A stretch of DNA of 64,000 nt from WTKG01 sp963735005 (GCA_963735005.1 CAVTJA010000005.1:372001-436000); one strand, 5' to 3'. Positions 15,060 through 24,857 are shown, counted from the first letter of the stretch. Notes: generated by a model from the sequence alone, not told the origin. A program made the numbers and translations.

Positions 15060-17219
15060 CTAGTGGCTCGCGTCGGCCGTAAGCGCGTCCGTCAGCAGCC
15101 CGATCAGCGCCTCGAGTTGGACATTCGTCTCGTCCTCGTCGGAGTCTGCCGCACCGTCGAGCGCACGCGCCGCGAGGCCCGACTTGCTGTCGATCAGCTC
15201 CGCGATCTTCGAGTCGATCGTGCGCGCGCCAAGGATGCGCCACGCGGTGACGGGCTCGTCCTGGCCGATTCGGTGGATGCGGTCGATCGCCTGAGTCTGT
15301 TCGGCGTGAGTCCACGACAGCTCGGCGAGGACGAGGTTGGACGCGACCTGCAGGTTGAGCCCGACGCCCGCCGCCATCAGCGAGCACACCACAATCGACA
15401 CCTCGGGATCGTCGACGAACGCCGCAATGTTCTTCGCGCGCGCCTTCGGCGTCTGGTCGCCGCGGATGGAAGAGTAGCGGATGCCGCGATCGGCGAAGGT
15501 CTGCTCGGCCTGATCCATCACGTCGATGTGCTTGGCGAAGAACACCACCTTGCCGACGTTGTGCGCAAGCTGCGCGGCGTAATCGGCGGCGAGCCCGGCC
15601 TTCGCCTGGCCAATCCGGCGGACCATGGTGAACACGTTGTCAGTGTCGCTGTCCGCGCTCGCCTCCTTGAGCTCCGACTCCGCGACGCGGCGCACGATCG
15701 CCGCGTCCACGTCGTCGGTCGCGGGGTTCCCGCCACGTGCCTTGAGCGCCGCGCGGTAGCGATCTACGAGCCTCGCCGCAAGAGCGGCCTCGGCCGCGTG
15801 GATCGAGCGACCGGCCGCGCCGTCGAGTTCGACCGTGACGTCGGCCACCCGGCGCGCGGGGATGTCGGCGACCACATCGATCTTGCGTCGCCGCACGATG
15901 CCCATGTCGATCACGCACTGGCGCGCGGCGGCGTAGAACCCGACGTCGCTCGGGATCAGCCCGGTGTCCTCGAGGGCGGCCATCAGCTCGCCCTTCGGAG
16001 TCTTGTCGTCGATCCAGCCAAGAAACTCCCAGATCGCCCGGAAGTCTTCGATGTCGTTGATCAGCGGGGTGCCGGTCAGCGCCATGAGCAGCGGCTTGGA
16101 GGTCGTGGCCCGCACTCGATCCGACACCGCGATGATGTGCTGCGAGCGCTTGGAACGCTTGTTCTTGATGAAGTGTGCCTCGTCGACGACCATCCCGCGG
16201 AACCCAAGGCTGCTGAGCCAGCCGACGTGCCGGTCGAGAAGCTCGTAATTCACGATCACGATGTCGGCGAACCCGTCGACCTCGTCTCCGTCGCCGTGGA
16301 CGACCGTCGGGCGCCGCTGCGGCGTCCACATCTGAACCTCGTGCGCCCAGTTCGCCTTGACCACGTTGGGAGCAACCACGAGCAGCGGGTACGCGTTTGC
16401 GGCCTGCGCCGCGAGCAGCGCCTGCGCCGTCTTGCCAAGCCCGGGTTCGTCCGCGAGCAGGAACGAGCGATGCCCGTTGGCCGCGGCGGTGACTACCCGC
16501 GCCTGGTGCGGCATCAGTTCCATGCCGGCGGGGACCCGCGCTGCGCGTGGGTCGGGAAGAGGCATGCAGGAGGGCGCGCCGTCGGAGCCTTGCTCGAAGG
16601 ACCTGAACAGCGGCTCGAGTAGTTCCCAACCTGCGAGCCTGCGCGGGCGCTGGGCATCGCGCGCGTCCTGCGCGTCGATTTTGGGAGCCAGGAACGGGTT
16701 CGCGAGTTGGCGCGAGAGCACCGACTGCGGCAGCACCTGGTTGGTGGCTTCCGGAGACACGGCCGCGGGCTCGGGCGGCGGGGGTGGCGGGGGCGCCTCG
16801 CGTCCCGCGGCCTGCAGGATGTTCGCCTTGAGTGTGTGAGCGGAGTCGGAGACCCGGGCGTCCTCCGCGAGGAGTTGCAGGAGCGACGTGTCGCGGGCGG
16901 CGGTCCTCGCGAGCAGGTTCGCCACGCCGTCGAGGCGCTCGAGCTTCTTGGCGCGCTGCGAGTCGCTGGCGCCACCCTGGGCCATCACCCGCGCGCGTTC
17001 CTCGCGGACGAGCAGCGCCACGGCCTGAAACTCCGCGCGCAGCGACGGCTTGGTCGGTGGCCGCTGCACAATCCGGCTCACGTGCTGGGCGTGCTCGGCA
17101 AGGATCGAGATAATGTCCGTGCTGGACGCGCTAGAGGTACGCCGCCGCTGACCGCCGCGCGCGTCGCGTGCGCCACCTGTGCGGGTTCCGCCAGGTTGGC
17201 GTTGGCCTCCTCGTGCCAC
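15060..17219 (-). CDS. SNF2-family DEAH ATPase/helicase
   Basis: A 719-residue protein. The first 230 residues are helical with a proline run near 143-150 and no known domain. The SNF2 ATPase follows: Walker A DEPGLGKT (257-264), motif Ia VVAPNVVKANW, DEAH at 346-349, and motif III LTGTPL. The C-terminal helicase lobe ends in the SNF2 signature QAIDRIHRIGQ. It resembles bacterial SMARCAL1/HepA-type translocases, which remodel nucleic acid-protein complexes. No nuclease or methyltransferase partner is nearby, so a DISARM-like defence locus is not indicated. GTG start at 17219 with AGAGGGA just upstream. Confidence 0.88.
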   Translation of the reverse strand: MARGGQRQPGGTRTGGARDARGGQRRRTSSASSTDIISILAEHAQHVSRIVQRPPTKPSLRAEFQAVALLVREERARVMAQGGASDSQRAKKLERLDGVANLLARTAARDTSLLQLLAEDARVSDSAHTLKANILQAAGREAPPPPPPPEPAAVSPEATNQVLPQSVLSRQLANPFLAPKIDAQDARDAQRPRRLAGWELLEPLFRSFEQGSDGAPSCMPLPDPRAARVPAGMELMPHQARVVTAAANGHRSFLLADEPGLGKTAQALLAAQAANAYPLLVVAPNVVKANWAHEVQMWTPQRRPTVVHGDGDEVDGFADIVIVNYELLDRHVGWLSSLGFRGMVVDEAHFIKNKRSKRSQHIIAVSDRVRATTSKPLLMALTGTPLINDIEDFRAIWEFLGWIDDKTPKGELMAALEDTGLIPSDVGFYAAARQCVIDMGIVRRRKIDVVADIPARRVADVTVELDGAAGRSIHAAEAALAARLVDRYRAALKARGGNPATDDVDAAIVRRVAESELKEASADSDTDNVFTMVRRIGQAKAGLAADYAAQLAHNVGKVVFFAKHIDVMDQAEQTFADRGIRYSSIRGDQTPKARAKNIAAFVDDPEVSIVVCSLMAAGVGLNLQVASNLVLAELSWTHAEQTQAIDRIHRIGQDEPVTAWRILGARTIDSKIAELIDSKSGLAARALDGAADSDEDETNVQLEALIGLLTDALTADASH

Positions 17220-17449
17220 ATTCCCTCTTTCTCAGGCTCGTCGCCCGTAACCGGCGCGACGCATCGTGTCGCGCCCGCCAGGCGGACAGTTCGGCCGGGC
17301 GGCCGCGCGTGGGGCTTGCGCCCTTGTCGCGAGTGCAGAGGCCGTGCGTCAACGGGCTCTAGCGGATCGCGGCCGTCGTCGTACGGGCCGCTACCAACAC
17401 TCTAGTGCGCTGCCAGACACGCGCGCTCGCGTGGCGCGCGGTTCATGCG
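17220..17449. other. Intergenic region, nothing recognised
   Basis: About 230 bases between the SNF2 gene start and the CoA-binding protein stop. I see no RNA gene, terminator or conserved open frame. It presumably carries the SNF2 promoter, but no good hexamers stand out. Confidence 0.4.
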
Positions 17450-17926
17450 TTAGACGGTGCGCGGCACCTTCCCCGTGAGCGTGAGCATCTTGCACATGAA
17501 CCGGTGCCCGCCGTCCGAGGTCTCGCCAAACATCAGCGGGCACCCGCCATCGATCACGGTGAGGCCAGCCTCGCGGCCGCGCGCGGCTGCTGCGTCGTCA
17601 ACGCTGCCCGGCCCGAACGCCCTGTGCATCCACACGTTCGCCACGCCAAGCGCGATGGCCTCCTCGACAGCGGCCATGGCGTGCTCTGGGCGGGTGCCGA
17701 TCACCACGCCCTGCACCCCGCCCGGGATCGCGGACAGAGTCGGGTAGCACACGTCGCCCTCGACGACCGCGGTGTTGGGGTTTACCGGGAAGACGTCATA
17801 GCCGCGCTCCTTGAGCCGCAGGTACACGCCGTTTGCGGCATGCACCTGCGGGTTGCGCGAGACGCCGGTGACGGCGATGCGGCGGCAGGCGAGGAACGCC
17901 TCTGCGGCGGCGGCGATGGACGTCAT
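17450..17926 (-). CDS. CoA-binding domain protein (YccU-like)
   Basis: A 158-residue single-domain protein with a Rossmann CoA-binding fold like the N-terminal part of succinyl-CoA synthetase alpha. Family landmarks are RRIAVTGVSRNP at the N-terminus, GYDVFPVNPNT, VVIGTRPEHAMAAVEEA and NVWMHRAFGPGSVDDAA. The role of the stand-alone form is unknown. The ATG at 17926 has GGAGG 8 bases upstream, better than the alternative 8 codons earlier. Confidence 0.85.
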   Translation of the reverse strand: MTSIAAAAEAFLACRRIAVTGVSRNPQVHAANGVYLRLKERGYDVFPVNPNTAVVEGDVCYPTLSAIPGGVQGVVIGTRPEHAMAAVEEAIALGVANVWMHRAFGPGSVDDAAAARGREAGLTVIDGGCPLMFGETSDGGHRFMCKMLTLTGKVPRTV

Positions 17927-18083
17927 GGCGGGGGCCTCCGGAGCGGGCACAGGTGGTCACTTCTAGTCTCTTCGCGAGGGGCCCCGGCGCGCGGGACCCA
18001 AGTCCCGCTACGGGTGGCGAGCGGCAACAGGAATACGCTCGCGCCTCCGGCTGGTGCGGCGTGCACCGGGCTAATCTCGCTGA

Positions 18084-19214
18084 GTGACCGATCGCCCCGC
18101 GACTCCAGGTTCTGCCGACGCCAACCGAAGGCACACACCCCCGTCGATTCAGCCCCGCCGCCCCGGGTCGAACGTATCGCGACCGGCGGCGCAGGCCCGC
18201 CTGACGGGTGAGTCTGCTGGGGTGCCAGCGCGCATCGGCGCACGCGTGCCCCCGCGTCGCCCCCGCAAGCGGCGCGGGCGCCAAATCTGGCGCCTGTTCA
18301 AGACCTTCGCAGTGCTGGCACTGATCATCGCGCTCGCCGCCGCGGGCACCCTCTACTGGTACGTCGGCAAGCACACGAGGCACGTGGACGCCCTGAGCGG
18401 CGCGGCTGACACGCCCGGCACCACCTACCTGATCGTCGGCTCGGACTCCCGCGAGGGGTGGAGCCACGACGGCACGCTCGGCGCGCGTACCGACACGATC
18501 ATCGTCCTCCACAAGCCCGTCGAGGGCCCTACCGCGCTCATCAGCATCCCGCGCGACTCGTACGTCGCAATTCCCGGCCACGGCCACAACAAGATCAACG
18601 CCGCGTTCGCGTGGGGAGGGCCGACGCTCCTGGTCAAGACGGTCGAGCAGCTCACGGGCCTCACGATCGACCATTACGTCGAGGTGGGCTTTGGGGGCGT
18701 CGAGGACGTCGTGAACGCGATGGGCGGCGTCGAGCTCTGTTACGACCGCACCGTCAACGACAAGAAGAGCAAGCTCAAGTGGACCAAGGGTTGTCACGAG
18801 GCAAACGGGCACACCGCGCTGGCTTTCGCGCGCATGCGCTATGCGGACCCGCTCGGGGATATCGGGCGGACGGAGCGCCAGCAGCAGCTCATGGAGGCCA
18901 TGGCGCAGAAGGCGGGCGCGCCGTCGCGGCTTCTGAATCCCTTCAGGCTCATGCCGCTGCTGAACGCCGGCCTCGACTCGTTCCGGGTCAGCACCGGCAC
19001 CGGCACGATAGACCTGGCGCGCGCGGCGCTCGCGCTCAAGTCCGCGCGGGGGGACGACGCCGTGACCGGGACGCCGCCCATCAAGAGCCTCGATTACCGG
19101 GTTGAGGGCGCGGGCTCGACGGTGCTGCTAGACCCCGACAAGGTAGGCGAGTTCTGGCGCAAGATCGCGGCGGGGGAGTACGCGCCCGGCACCGAAGTGG
19201 GCGGCATCCACTAG
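18084..19214 (+). CDS. LCP family (LytR-CpsA-Psr) glycopolymer ligase
   Basis: Attaches lipid-linked glycopolymers to peptidoglycan on the outer face of the membrane. The 376-residue protein has a basic Pro/Arg-rich cytoplasmic region (1-70), one membrane helix near 73-95, and the LCP domain with the conserved VGSDSREG, ARTDTIIVL, SIPRDSYV, AFARMRY and RTERQQQL motifs carrying the catalytic Arg and Asp residues. GTG start at 18084. A cell-wall role in a Gram-positive actinobacterium is well founded for the family; the particular polymer is unknown. Confidence 0.9.
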   Translation: MTDRPATPGSADANRRHTPPSIQPRRPGSNVSRPAAQARLTGESAGVPARIGARVPPRRPRKRRGRQIWRLFKTFAVLALIIALAAAGTLYWYVGKHTRHVDALSGAADTPGTTYLIVGSDSREGWSHDGTLGARTDTIIVLHKPVEGPTALISIPRDSYVAIPGHGHNKINAAFAWGGPTLLVKTVEQLTGLTIDHYVEVGFGGVEDVVNAMGGVELCYDRTVNDKKSKLKWTKGCHEANGHTALAFARMRYADPLGDIGRTERQQQLMEAMAQKAGAPSRLLNPFRLMPLLNAGLDSFRVSTGTGTIDLARAALALKSARGDDAVTGTPPIKSLDYRVEGAGSTVLLDPDKVGEFWRKIAAGEYAPGTEVGGIH

Positions 19215-19224
19215 CCGCCGTGCG

Positions 19225-21715
19225 TTAGGCGTTCTGATCGATCGGGCTCGCACCCCAGATGCGGTCAAGGTAGTCCTGGATCGATCGGTCAGACGAGAAG
19301 AACCCGCTGCGCGCCACGTTCAGCACCGCGGAGCGGCTCCACGCGTCCGCGTCCGCGTAGGCAGCCTCGACGCGAGCCTGGGCGTCGACGTACGCGCGGA
19401 AGTCCGCGAGGGCCATGAATCGGTCTGAGGTCATCAGGTCGTGTCAGCAGCGGCGCGACCGCGTCCTTGTCGCCGCCCGTGAACGCGCCCGACGCGATGA
19501 GGTCAAGCGCGGCCTTGAGCTGCGGGTCCGACTCGTAGAACGCCGACGGCTTGTACCCGGCGGCCTCGAGAGCGGCGGCCTGGGGCTCGAGCATCCCGAA
19601 CAGGAAGAAGTTGTCGTCGCCCACGAGCTCGCGGATCTCGACGTTTGCGCCGTCGTCCGTGCCGATCGTGAGCGCGCCGTTGAGCGCGAATTTCATGTTG
19701 CCAGTGCCTGACGCCTCCTTGCCCGCGAGCGAGATCTGCTCGGACAGGTCGGCGGCGGGGATGAGCGTCTCGGCGAGCGTGACGTTGTAATTCGCGGGGA
19801 AGGCGACCTTGAGGCGCCCGGCGAGCGCGGCGTCGGCGTTGATGGTGCTCCCGACCGCGTTGATGAGGGCGATAGTCTCCTTGGCCATGAAATACCCGGG
19901 CGCCGCCTTCGCGCCGAACACGAACGTGCGCGGCGTGAGCGCGTCGAGCGGGACGCGGCCGGACTTCACGCCCTCGTACAGGGACACGATGTGGAGCAGC
20001 TTGAGGCTCTGACGCTTGTATTCGTGGAGGCGCTTGACCATCGCGTCGACCATCGCGCCCGGCTCAATGACGATGCCGTCGCGCGCGGCGAGGACGTCTG
20101 CGAAGCGGCGCTTGTTGGCGGCCTTGACGTCGCGGAAGCGGCGGCGGAACTCGGCGTCGTCTGCGAGTGGCTCGAGCTCGCGCAGTCGCTCAAGGTCCGT
20201 CACCCAGCCGTCGCCGATGGCCTCGGTGATCAGCCCCGACAAGCCGGGGTTGGCGAGTCGCACGAACCGGCGCGGTGTGACGCCGTTGGTCACGTTGGTG
20301 AACTTCTCGGGCCACATCTCGGCGAAGTCCACGAGCACCTTCTGCGCCAGCAACTCGGAGTGGAGTGCCGCCACGCCGTTCACGCGGAAGCCCGCGACCG
20401 TCGCCAGGTGAGCCATCCGCACGCCCGGGTGGGCACCGCCGGCCACGATCGCCATGCGCTCGACGCGCGCGGCGTCACCCGGGTACTGTTCCGCGACCTG
20501 AGCGCGGAACCCCTTGTCGATCCGCTCGATGATCTCCAGGTGGCGCGGCAGCAGCCTGCCGAGCAGGTCCGCAGGCCACACCTCGAGGGCCTCAGGAAGC
20601 AGCGTGTGGCACGTGTAGGCGAAGACCTTCTGGGTGACGGCCCATGCGTCGTCCCATTGCCAGCCGCGCTCGTCCACGAGAAGGCGCATCAGCTCGGGCA
20701 CGGCGATGACCGGGTGAGTGTCGTTGAGCTGCCAGGTGATGCGGTCCGGCAGGCGGCCAAGGTCGTAGCCCTCGGGCAGCACGTTGTCGAGGAAGTCCCG
20801 CAGCGAGCACGCGACAAAGAAGTACTGCTGCTGGAGGCGCAACTCCTTGCCCTGTGGCGTTGAGTCCTCGGGGTAGAGCACCTTGGAGATGTTCTCGGCG
20901 AAGGTCTGCGCGCGCACGGCCTCGACGTAATCGCCGGAGTTGAACTCCTGCAGGTCAAACGCGTTGGTGGCGCGGGCGCTCCACAGGCGCAGCGTGTTGA
21001 CGCGGCCGTTGCGGTAGCCCGGCACCATGTAGTTATAGGGCACGCCCGTGACGTGCCAGTCTCCCACCCAGCGGCGCGCGCCGTCCGGCCCGCCCGGCGC
21101 ATCGGCCGTTTTCCCGCCGAACCACACCTCGACCGCGTTCTCGGGGTGCGAGATCTCCCACGGCGAGCCGAGGTGCAGCCAGTTGTCCGGCTTCTCGACC
21201 TGGCGACCGTCCACGAACGTCTGCGTGAAGATGCCGTACTCGTAGCGGATGCCATAGCCGATGGACGGCACGTTCTTGGTCGCGAGCGAGTCGATGAAGC
21301 ACGCGGCGAGGCGCCCAAGGCCGCCGTTCCCAAGTCCGGGCTCGACCTCGACGGCGCGCAGCTCCTCGATGTCGACGCCGAGCGCGGCGAGCGCGTCCGC
21401 CGAGATCTCCTCGAGGTCCGCGGCGAGCAGCGCGTTCTCAAGCTGTGGGCCCAACAGGAACTCCGCGGACAGGTACGCGACCGTCTTTGCCTGGTCGCGA
21501 TGCTGGTTGCGCAGCGTCTCGAGCCACCTGGTGGCGAGGTAGTGGCGCACCGTGCGGGCAAGCGCGAGGTACTTGTCATTCGCCGACGCGCGGTCGAGGT
21601 CCACGCCCTGCCCAAAGTTCAACTCGCGCAGGAACTCGCGCGTGAAGCTTTCGACGGTGTGCTCGCGGGCCGCCACGGGGGGAGTGTTGTCGTTCACAAG
21701 GGAAAACGTAGTCAC
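19225..21715 (-). pseudogene. glgP: Glycogen/maltodextrin phosphorylase, single-base frameshift near C-terminus
   Basis: Releases glucose-1-phosphate from alpha-glucans using pyridoxal phosphate. The main frame holds almost the entire enzyme, including EASGTGNMKFALNGALTIGT with the PLP lysine and GLGNGGLGRLAACF. After VAPLL the family ending (MTSDRFMALADFRAYVDAQ, then LNVARSGFFSSDRSIQDYL) continues in another frame to 19225. Skipping one base around 19435-19446 gives a normal 829-residue protein. As written, the product would lose its last 45 or so family residues and gain an unrelated tail. GTG start at 21715. Probably sequencing error or recent mutation. Confidence 0.88.
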
Positions 21716-21803
21716 TCACGCGGACCGCAAAAACCAAAATGCCCTGACGAAACACAAAGTTTACGAGCGGCCGACGCGGTGGTCGCTGGCCCGGGGGCCT
21801 GGC

Positions 21804-21899
21804 CTACGGCTTGGCGCGCTTCACAAGTTCGACGCCGCGGGCCTTCATCGCCTCGATCTCGGCCTCGCTGCAGCCTGCAGGATTCTTCTTATCCGCCAC
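21804..21899 (-). CDS. 31-residue basic small protein
   Basis: A very short frame, VADKKNPAGCSEAEIEAMKA followed by RGVELVKRAKP, opened by a GTG with GGGAGG 6 bases upstream. It has a single cysteine, an amphipathic helix-like middle and no hydrophobic segment. It lies between glgP and the redoxin gene on the same strand. The clear ribosome site and codon use like its neighbours argue that it is expressed; no function is recognised. Confidence 0.55.
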   Translation of the reverse strand: MADKKNPAGCSEAEIEAMKARGVELVKRAKP

Positions 21900-21946
21900 G
21901 ATGGCCCTCCCGTCTTTCGTCGGTGAGGGCCATCGTACGCGGTGAG

Positions 21947-23041
21947 CTAGCGGGTGGGCTGGAAGGCCTCGGCTCCTGCTCGCCAAACAGCGTTGACGCC
22001 TTCGGCGAGGTCCACGACCATCGCGGACGTCGCCGCCGTCTGCTCTGCGGCCGCCTCGATCGAGATCACGGCGTCGCCGAGCCTGATGACCAGGCCCTCC
22101 GCGCCTGACACTCGAGCATCGGACGGGGCCGAGCCGATGTACGAGCACAGGGCGTCGCGGTAGCCGGGGTCGCCGACATCGAACATGCCATTTGCGGTGC
22201 GTACCGACGGCCAGTCGAAGCAGCTCACCGTGGTCGAGCCAAAGACAAGCTGGACGTAGTCCCTGGCGAACGCGACGGCCCGCAGGTCGACGCCCACGAT
22301 GCGGCCAAGCGTCGTGTCGGCAGAGGCGCCGTCAAGCGTGACCGGCTCCTCGGGCGCAAGCCGCGGCGTCGCGTCCTGCACTGGCAGGGCGGCGGGGACC
22401 CGGGGGACTGGGCGCGGCTCCACGGCGGGGGCAATGGCGTCCTCGATCGTCGGCGTGGATGCGGGGGTTGGGGTCGGTGAGGAGCTCTCGGGTGCGGCGT
22501 ACGGCGACTGCCCAGGCGTGGCCTGCGTCGCGCCGGTGACCTCCTGGGCGACGTCGTATGAGGGATCGCGGCCCGCAAGGACGGCCGCGGTCTCGCGCAC
22601 CGCCTGGTGGTTGAGCCCCTGCATCGGAATGGTTGAGGTGGTCGTGTGAAGGATCCCGCCCTCACCGTCGACAACCCACGTTCCGGATTGCTGGATCATG
22701 CCAACCTTGACGTGCAGGCCGAACGTCTCGTGGCCGTTCTCTGAGCTCCAGATGGAGACGTGGGCGGTGCCGTGCCGCAGCGCCACTTTGTTCGCGTCCT
22801 TGGGCGTGCCCGGCACCACGATGATCGGCTTGAAGCCGTATAAGCGGTTGTTCGAGCTGAGGCGCGCGAGGTTCTTGACGTGCGCGTTGCACACCGGGCA
22901 GGTGGCTGTGCGCATGAAGTACATAATGCCGCCGCGCTCCGTGAGTTGCGCCGCGAGAGTTGAGGGCTTGCCGTCGGGCGAGACGAGGTCGATCGACGGA
23001 ATGTAAGAGCCGACGAGGGGCGGCTGGGTCAGGACAGTCAT
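21947..23041 (-). CDS. Redoxin-like domain fused to an unknown C-terminal domain
   Basis: A 364-residue two-domain protein. Residues 1-170 have the AhpC/thioredoxin-like fold: PPLVGSYIPSIDLVSPDG, then TATCPVCNAHVKNLARL with a CPVC pair at 48-51. A Pro/Ala/Thr linker spans about 175-250. The C-terminal domain (about 250-350: GRIVGVDLRAVAFARDYVQL onward) is not recognised. There is no signal peptide, so it is probably cytoplasmic. The ATG has GGAGG 4 bases upstream. A reading extended to 23269 is rejected because it loses this ribosome site and family similarity. Confidence 0.7.
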   Translation of the reverse strand: MTVLTQPPLVGSYIPSIDLVSPDGKPSTLAAQLTERGGIMYFMRTATCPVCNAHVKNLARLSSNNRLYGFKPIIVVPGTPKDANKVALRHGTAHVSIWSSENGHETFGLHVKVGMIQQSGTWVVDGEGGILHTTTSTIPMQGLNHQAVRETAAVLAGRDPSYDVAQEVTGATQATPGQSPYAAPESSSPTPTPASTPTIEDAIAPAVEPRPVPRVPAALPVQDATPRLAPEEPVTLDGASADTTLGRIVGVDLRAVAFARDYVQLVFGSTTVSCFDWPSVRTANGMFDVGDPGYRDALCSYIGSAPSDARVSGAEGLVIRLGDAVISIEAAAEQTAATSAMVVDLAEGVNAVWRAGAEAFQPTR

Positions 23042-23120
23042 GGTGCCTCCGATCACAAAGAGCGCCCACGCGGCGCTCGTGACCGTTCCAACCGGGCGGG
23101 GCCGACGAGAATTTCGCCAT

Positions 23121-23134
23121 GTGGCATATGCCAC
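23121..23134. promoter_or_regulatory. 14-bp perfect palindrome upstream of the redoxin gene
   Basis: GTGGCATATGCCAC is a perfect dyad lying 80 bases upstream of the redoxin gene start, in the 118-base gap after ppgK. Its place and symmetry fit an operator for a dimeric regulator. The regulator is unknown. Confidence 0.35.
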
Positions 23135-23159
23135 GCGCACCAATTCGGTTGCGCGGCGG

Positions 23160-23948
23160 CTAGTGCTTGCTGCGCTTGTGTGCTGCCTTGGCGGCGTGGC
23201 GGTCCGCGTGCGCCGCGAGCGCGGCCGCTCCCACGATGCCTGCGCCGTTGAGCAGGTCTGCTGGCACAATGTCGGCGCGCAGCTTCAGGTGCGGCAGGAA
23301 CATGTGGCTGGACTTCGAGACCCCGCCGCCCACGATGAACAGGTCGGGGGACAGCAACCGCTCCATCTCCGAGAAGTAGCGCTGCAGGTGGGGGATCCAG
23401 TCGTCCCAGTCGAGGCCATGGCGTTCGCGCGCCGAATCCGCCGCGTACTCCTCGGCGTCGTGGCCATCAATGATGACGTGGCCGAGCTCGGTGTTCGGCA
23501 CCAGGCGGCCGTCCGCGATGAGCGCGGTTCCGATGCCCGTCCCCAGTGTGACCATCATGATCAGCCCATCCTGGCCGTGCGCAGCGCCGTACTTGTACTC
23601 CGCGTAGCCCGCCGCATCGGCGTCGTTCATGACGTGCACGCGCCTGCCGGTGTGCTCGGCGATGACGTCCTCGAGGTTCGCGCCCAGCCATTCGTCCTCA
23701 AGGTGGGCAGCGGTGCGCACGATGCCGTGCTGGACGACGCCGGGGAAAGCGACGCCGATGGGGGTGTCGTCTTCTGGCTCGAACGCGTCTATCGCGTGGC
23801 GGACGGCCTTGCCGACCCCCGCTAGCGTCGCTGGCTGGGGGGTGGGGATGCGGTACCGGTCTTCTGCGAATTCCCCGTCCTTGAGGTGGACCGGGGCGGA
23901 CTTGATGCCCGTGCCCCCGATGTCCACGCCCAGCGCGAGTTTGGTCAT
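23160..23948 (-). CDS. ppgK: Polyphosphate glucokinase (ROK family)
   Basis: Phosphorylates glucose using inorganic polyphosphate, in many actinobacteria also ATP. The 262-residue protein opens with LALGVDIGGTGIKSAPV, has VTLGTGIGTALI and the segment GRLVPNTELGHVIIDG, all typical of PpgK, and the later FIVGGGVSK. A basic His/Lys tail follows. Its ATG overlaps the stop of map (ATGA), so the two are translationally coupled, an arrangement seen in other actinobacteria. Confidence 0.92.
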   Translation of the reverse strand: MTKLALGVDIGGTGIKSAPVHLKDGEFAEDRYRIPTPQPATLAGVGKAVRHAIDAFEPEDDTPIGVAFPGVVQHGIVRTAAHLEDEWLGANLEDVIAEHTGRRVHVMNDADAAGYAEYKYGAAHGQDGLIMMVTLGTGIGTALIADGRLVPNTELGHVIIDGHDAEEYAADSARERHGLDWDDWIPHLQRYFSEMERLLSPDLFIVGGGVSKSSHMFLPHLKLRADIVPADLLNGAGIVGAAALAAHADRHAAKAAHKRSKH

Positions 23949-24826
23949 GGGAGCGTGAGCACCTCGACGCCATCCTCGGTGGCCACCATGGTGTGCTCGA
24001 ACTGCGCGCACCACGACTTGTCCCGCGTGACGACCGTCCAGCCGTCTCGCCATTCGGTGCTTGCCTGGTTGCCCATCACGAACATCGGCTCGATGGTGAA
24101 GACCATGCCGGGCTCGATGATGTCGTCGTGATACGGGGCGGAGTCGTAGTGGGGGATCACCAGGCCCGTGTGGAAGGCAGGGCCCACGCCGTGGCCCGTG
24201 TAGTCCTCCACCGACTGGTAGCCGTGCCGGCGCGCGTACTTCTCGATGACGCGGCCGATGACGTTCACTTCGCGGCCGGGCCGGGCGGCAGCGATGCCGC
24301 GCGCAAGGCCCTCGCGAGTTGCCTCGACGAGCGCAACCGCCTCGGTCGAACCCTCGCCGGCGATCACGCTCGTGCAGTTGTCCCCGTGCACGCCGTTCTT
24401 GAACGCGGTGATGTCCACCTTCACGATGTCGCCGTCCTGGATCACCGTGGAGTCCGGGATGCCATGGCAGATGACCTCGTTGACGGACGTGCAAAGTGAC
24501 TTGGGAAACGGCGGGCGGCCGGAGCCACCCGGGTAGCCGAGCGTGGACGGATACGCGCCGTGGTCGAGCACGAACTCGTGGCCGATGCGGTCGAGCTCAT
24601 CCGTCGTCACGCCCGGCGCGACGTGCTTCGAAACCTCGACGAGGGCCTGCGCCGCGATCTTGGCGCTGATCCGGATCTTCTCGATCGTCTCCGCGCTGTG
24701 CACGTCCCCGCCGCGCCAAGACTTCGCGCGACGCTTGCCGACGTACTCCGGGCGGGGGATGCTTGAGGGAACGGTCCGCAGTGCAGAGACCTCGCCCTTG
24801 GTGATGTGGGCGCGCTGCGAACTCAT
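23945..24826 (-). CDS. map: Methionine aminopeptidase, type I
   Basis: Removes initiator methionine from nascent proteins. The 293-residue protein carries the dinuclear metal ligands in order: DIVKVDITAFKNGVHGDNC (two Asp), GHGVGPAFH (His), FTIEPMF (Glu) and the final EHTMVATEDG (Glu). An N-terminal extension of about 40 residues (IPRPEYVGKRRAKSW) is typical of the longer actinobacterial MetAP with an SH3-binding-like motif. ATG at 24826 is used rather than one 13 codons earlier. Confidence 0.93.
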   Translation of the reverse strand: MSSQRAHITKGEVSALRTVPSSIPRPEYVGKRRAKSWRGGDVHSAETIEKIRISAKIAAQALVEVSKHVAPGVTTDELDRIGHEFVLDHGAYPSTLGYPGGSGRPPFPKSLCTSVNEVICHGIPDSTVIQDGDIVKVDITAFKNGVHGDNCTSVIAGEGSTEAVALVEATREGLARGIAAARPGREVNVIGRVIEKYARRHGYQSVEDYTGHGVGPAFHTGLVIPHYDSAPYHDDIIEPGMVFTIEPMFVMGNQASTEWRDGWTVVTRDKSWCAQFEHTMVATEDGVEVLTLP

Positions 24827-24857
24827 ACAGGCAAGTCTAGGCGGGCAGGAGGCGACC

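Noticed and set aside
15063..16622. A 519-codon frame opposite the SNF2 gene
   Set aside because: Shadow frame; the SNF2 motifs on the other strand are unambiguous.
15060..17219. SNF2 protein as part of a DISARM-type defence system
   Set aside because: No methyltransferase, PLD or DUF1998 partner; neighbours are housekeeping genes.
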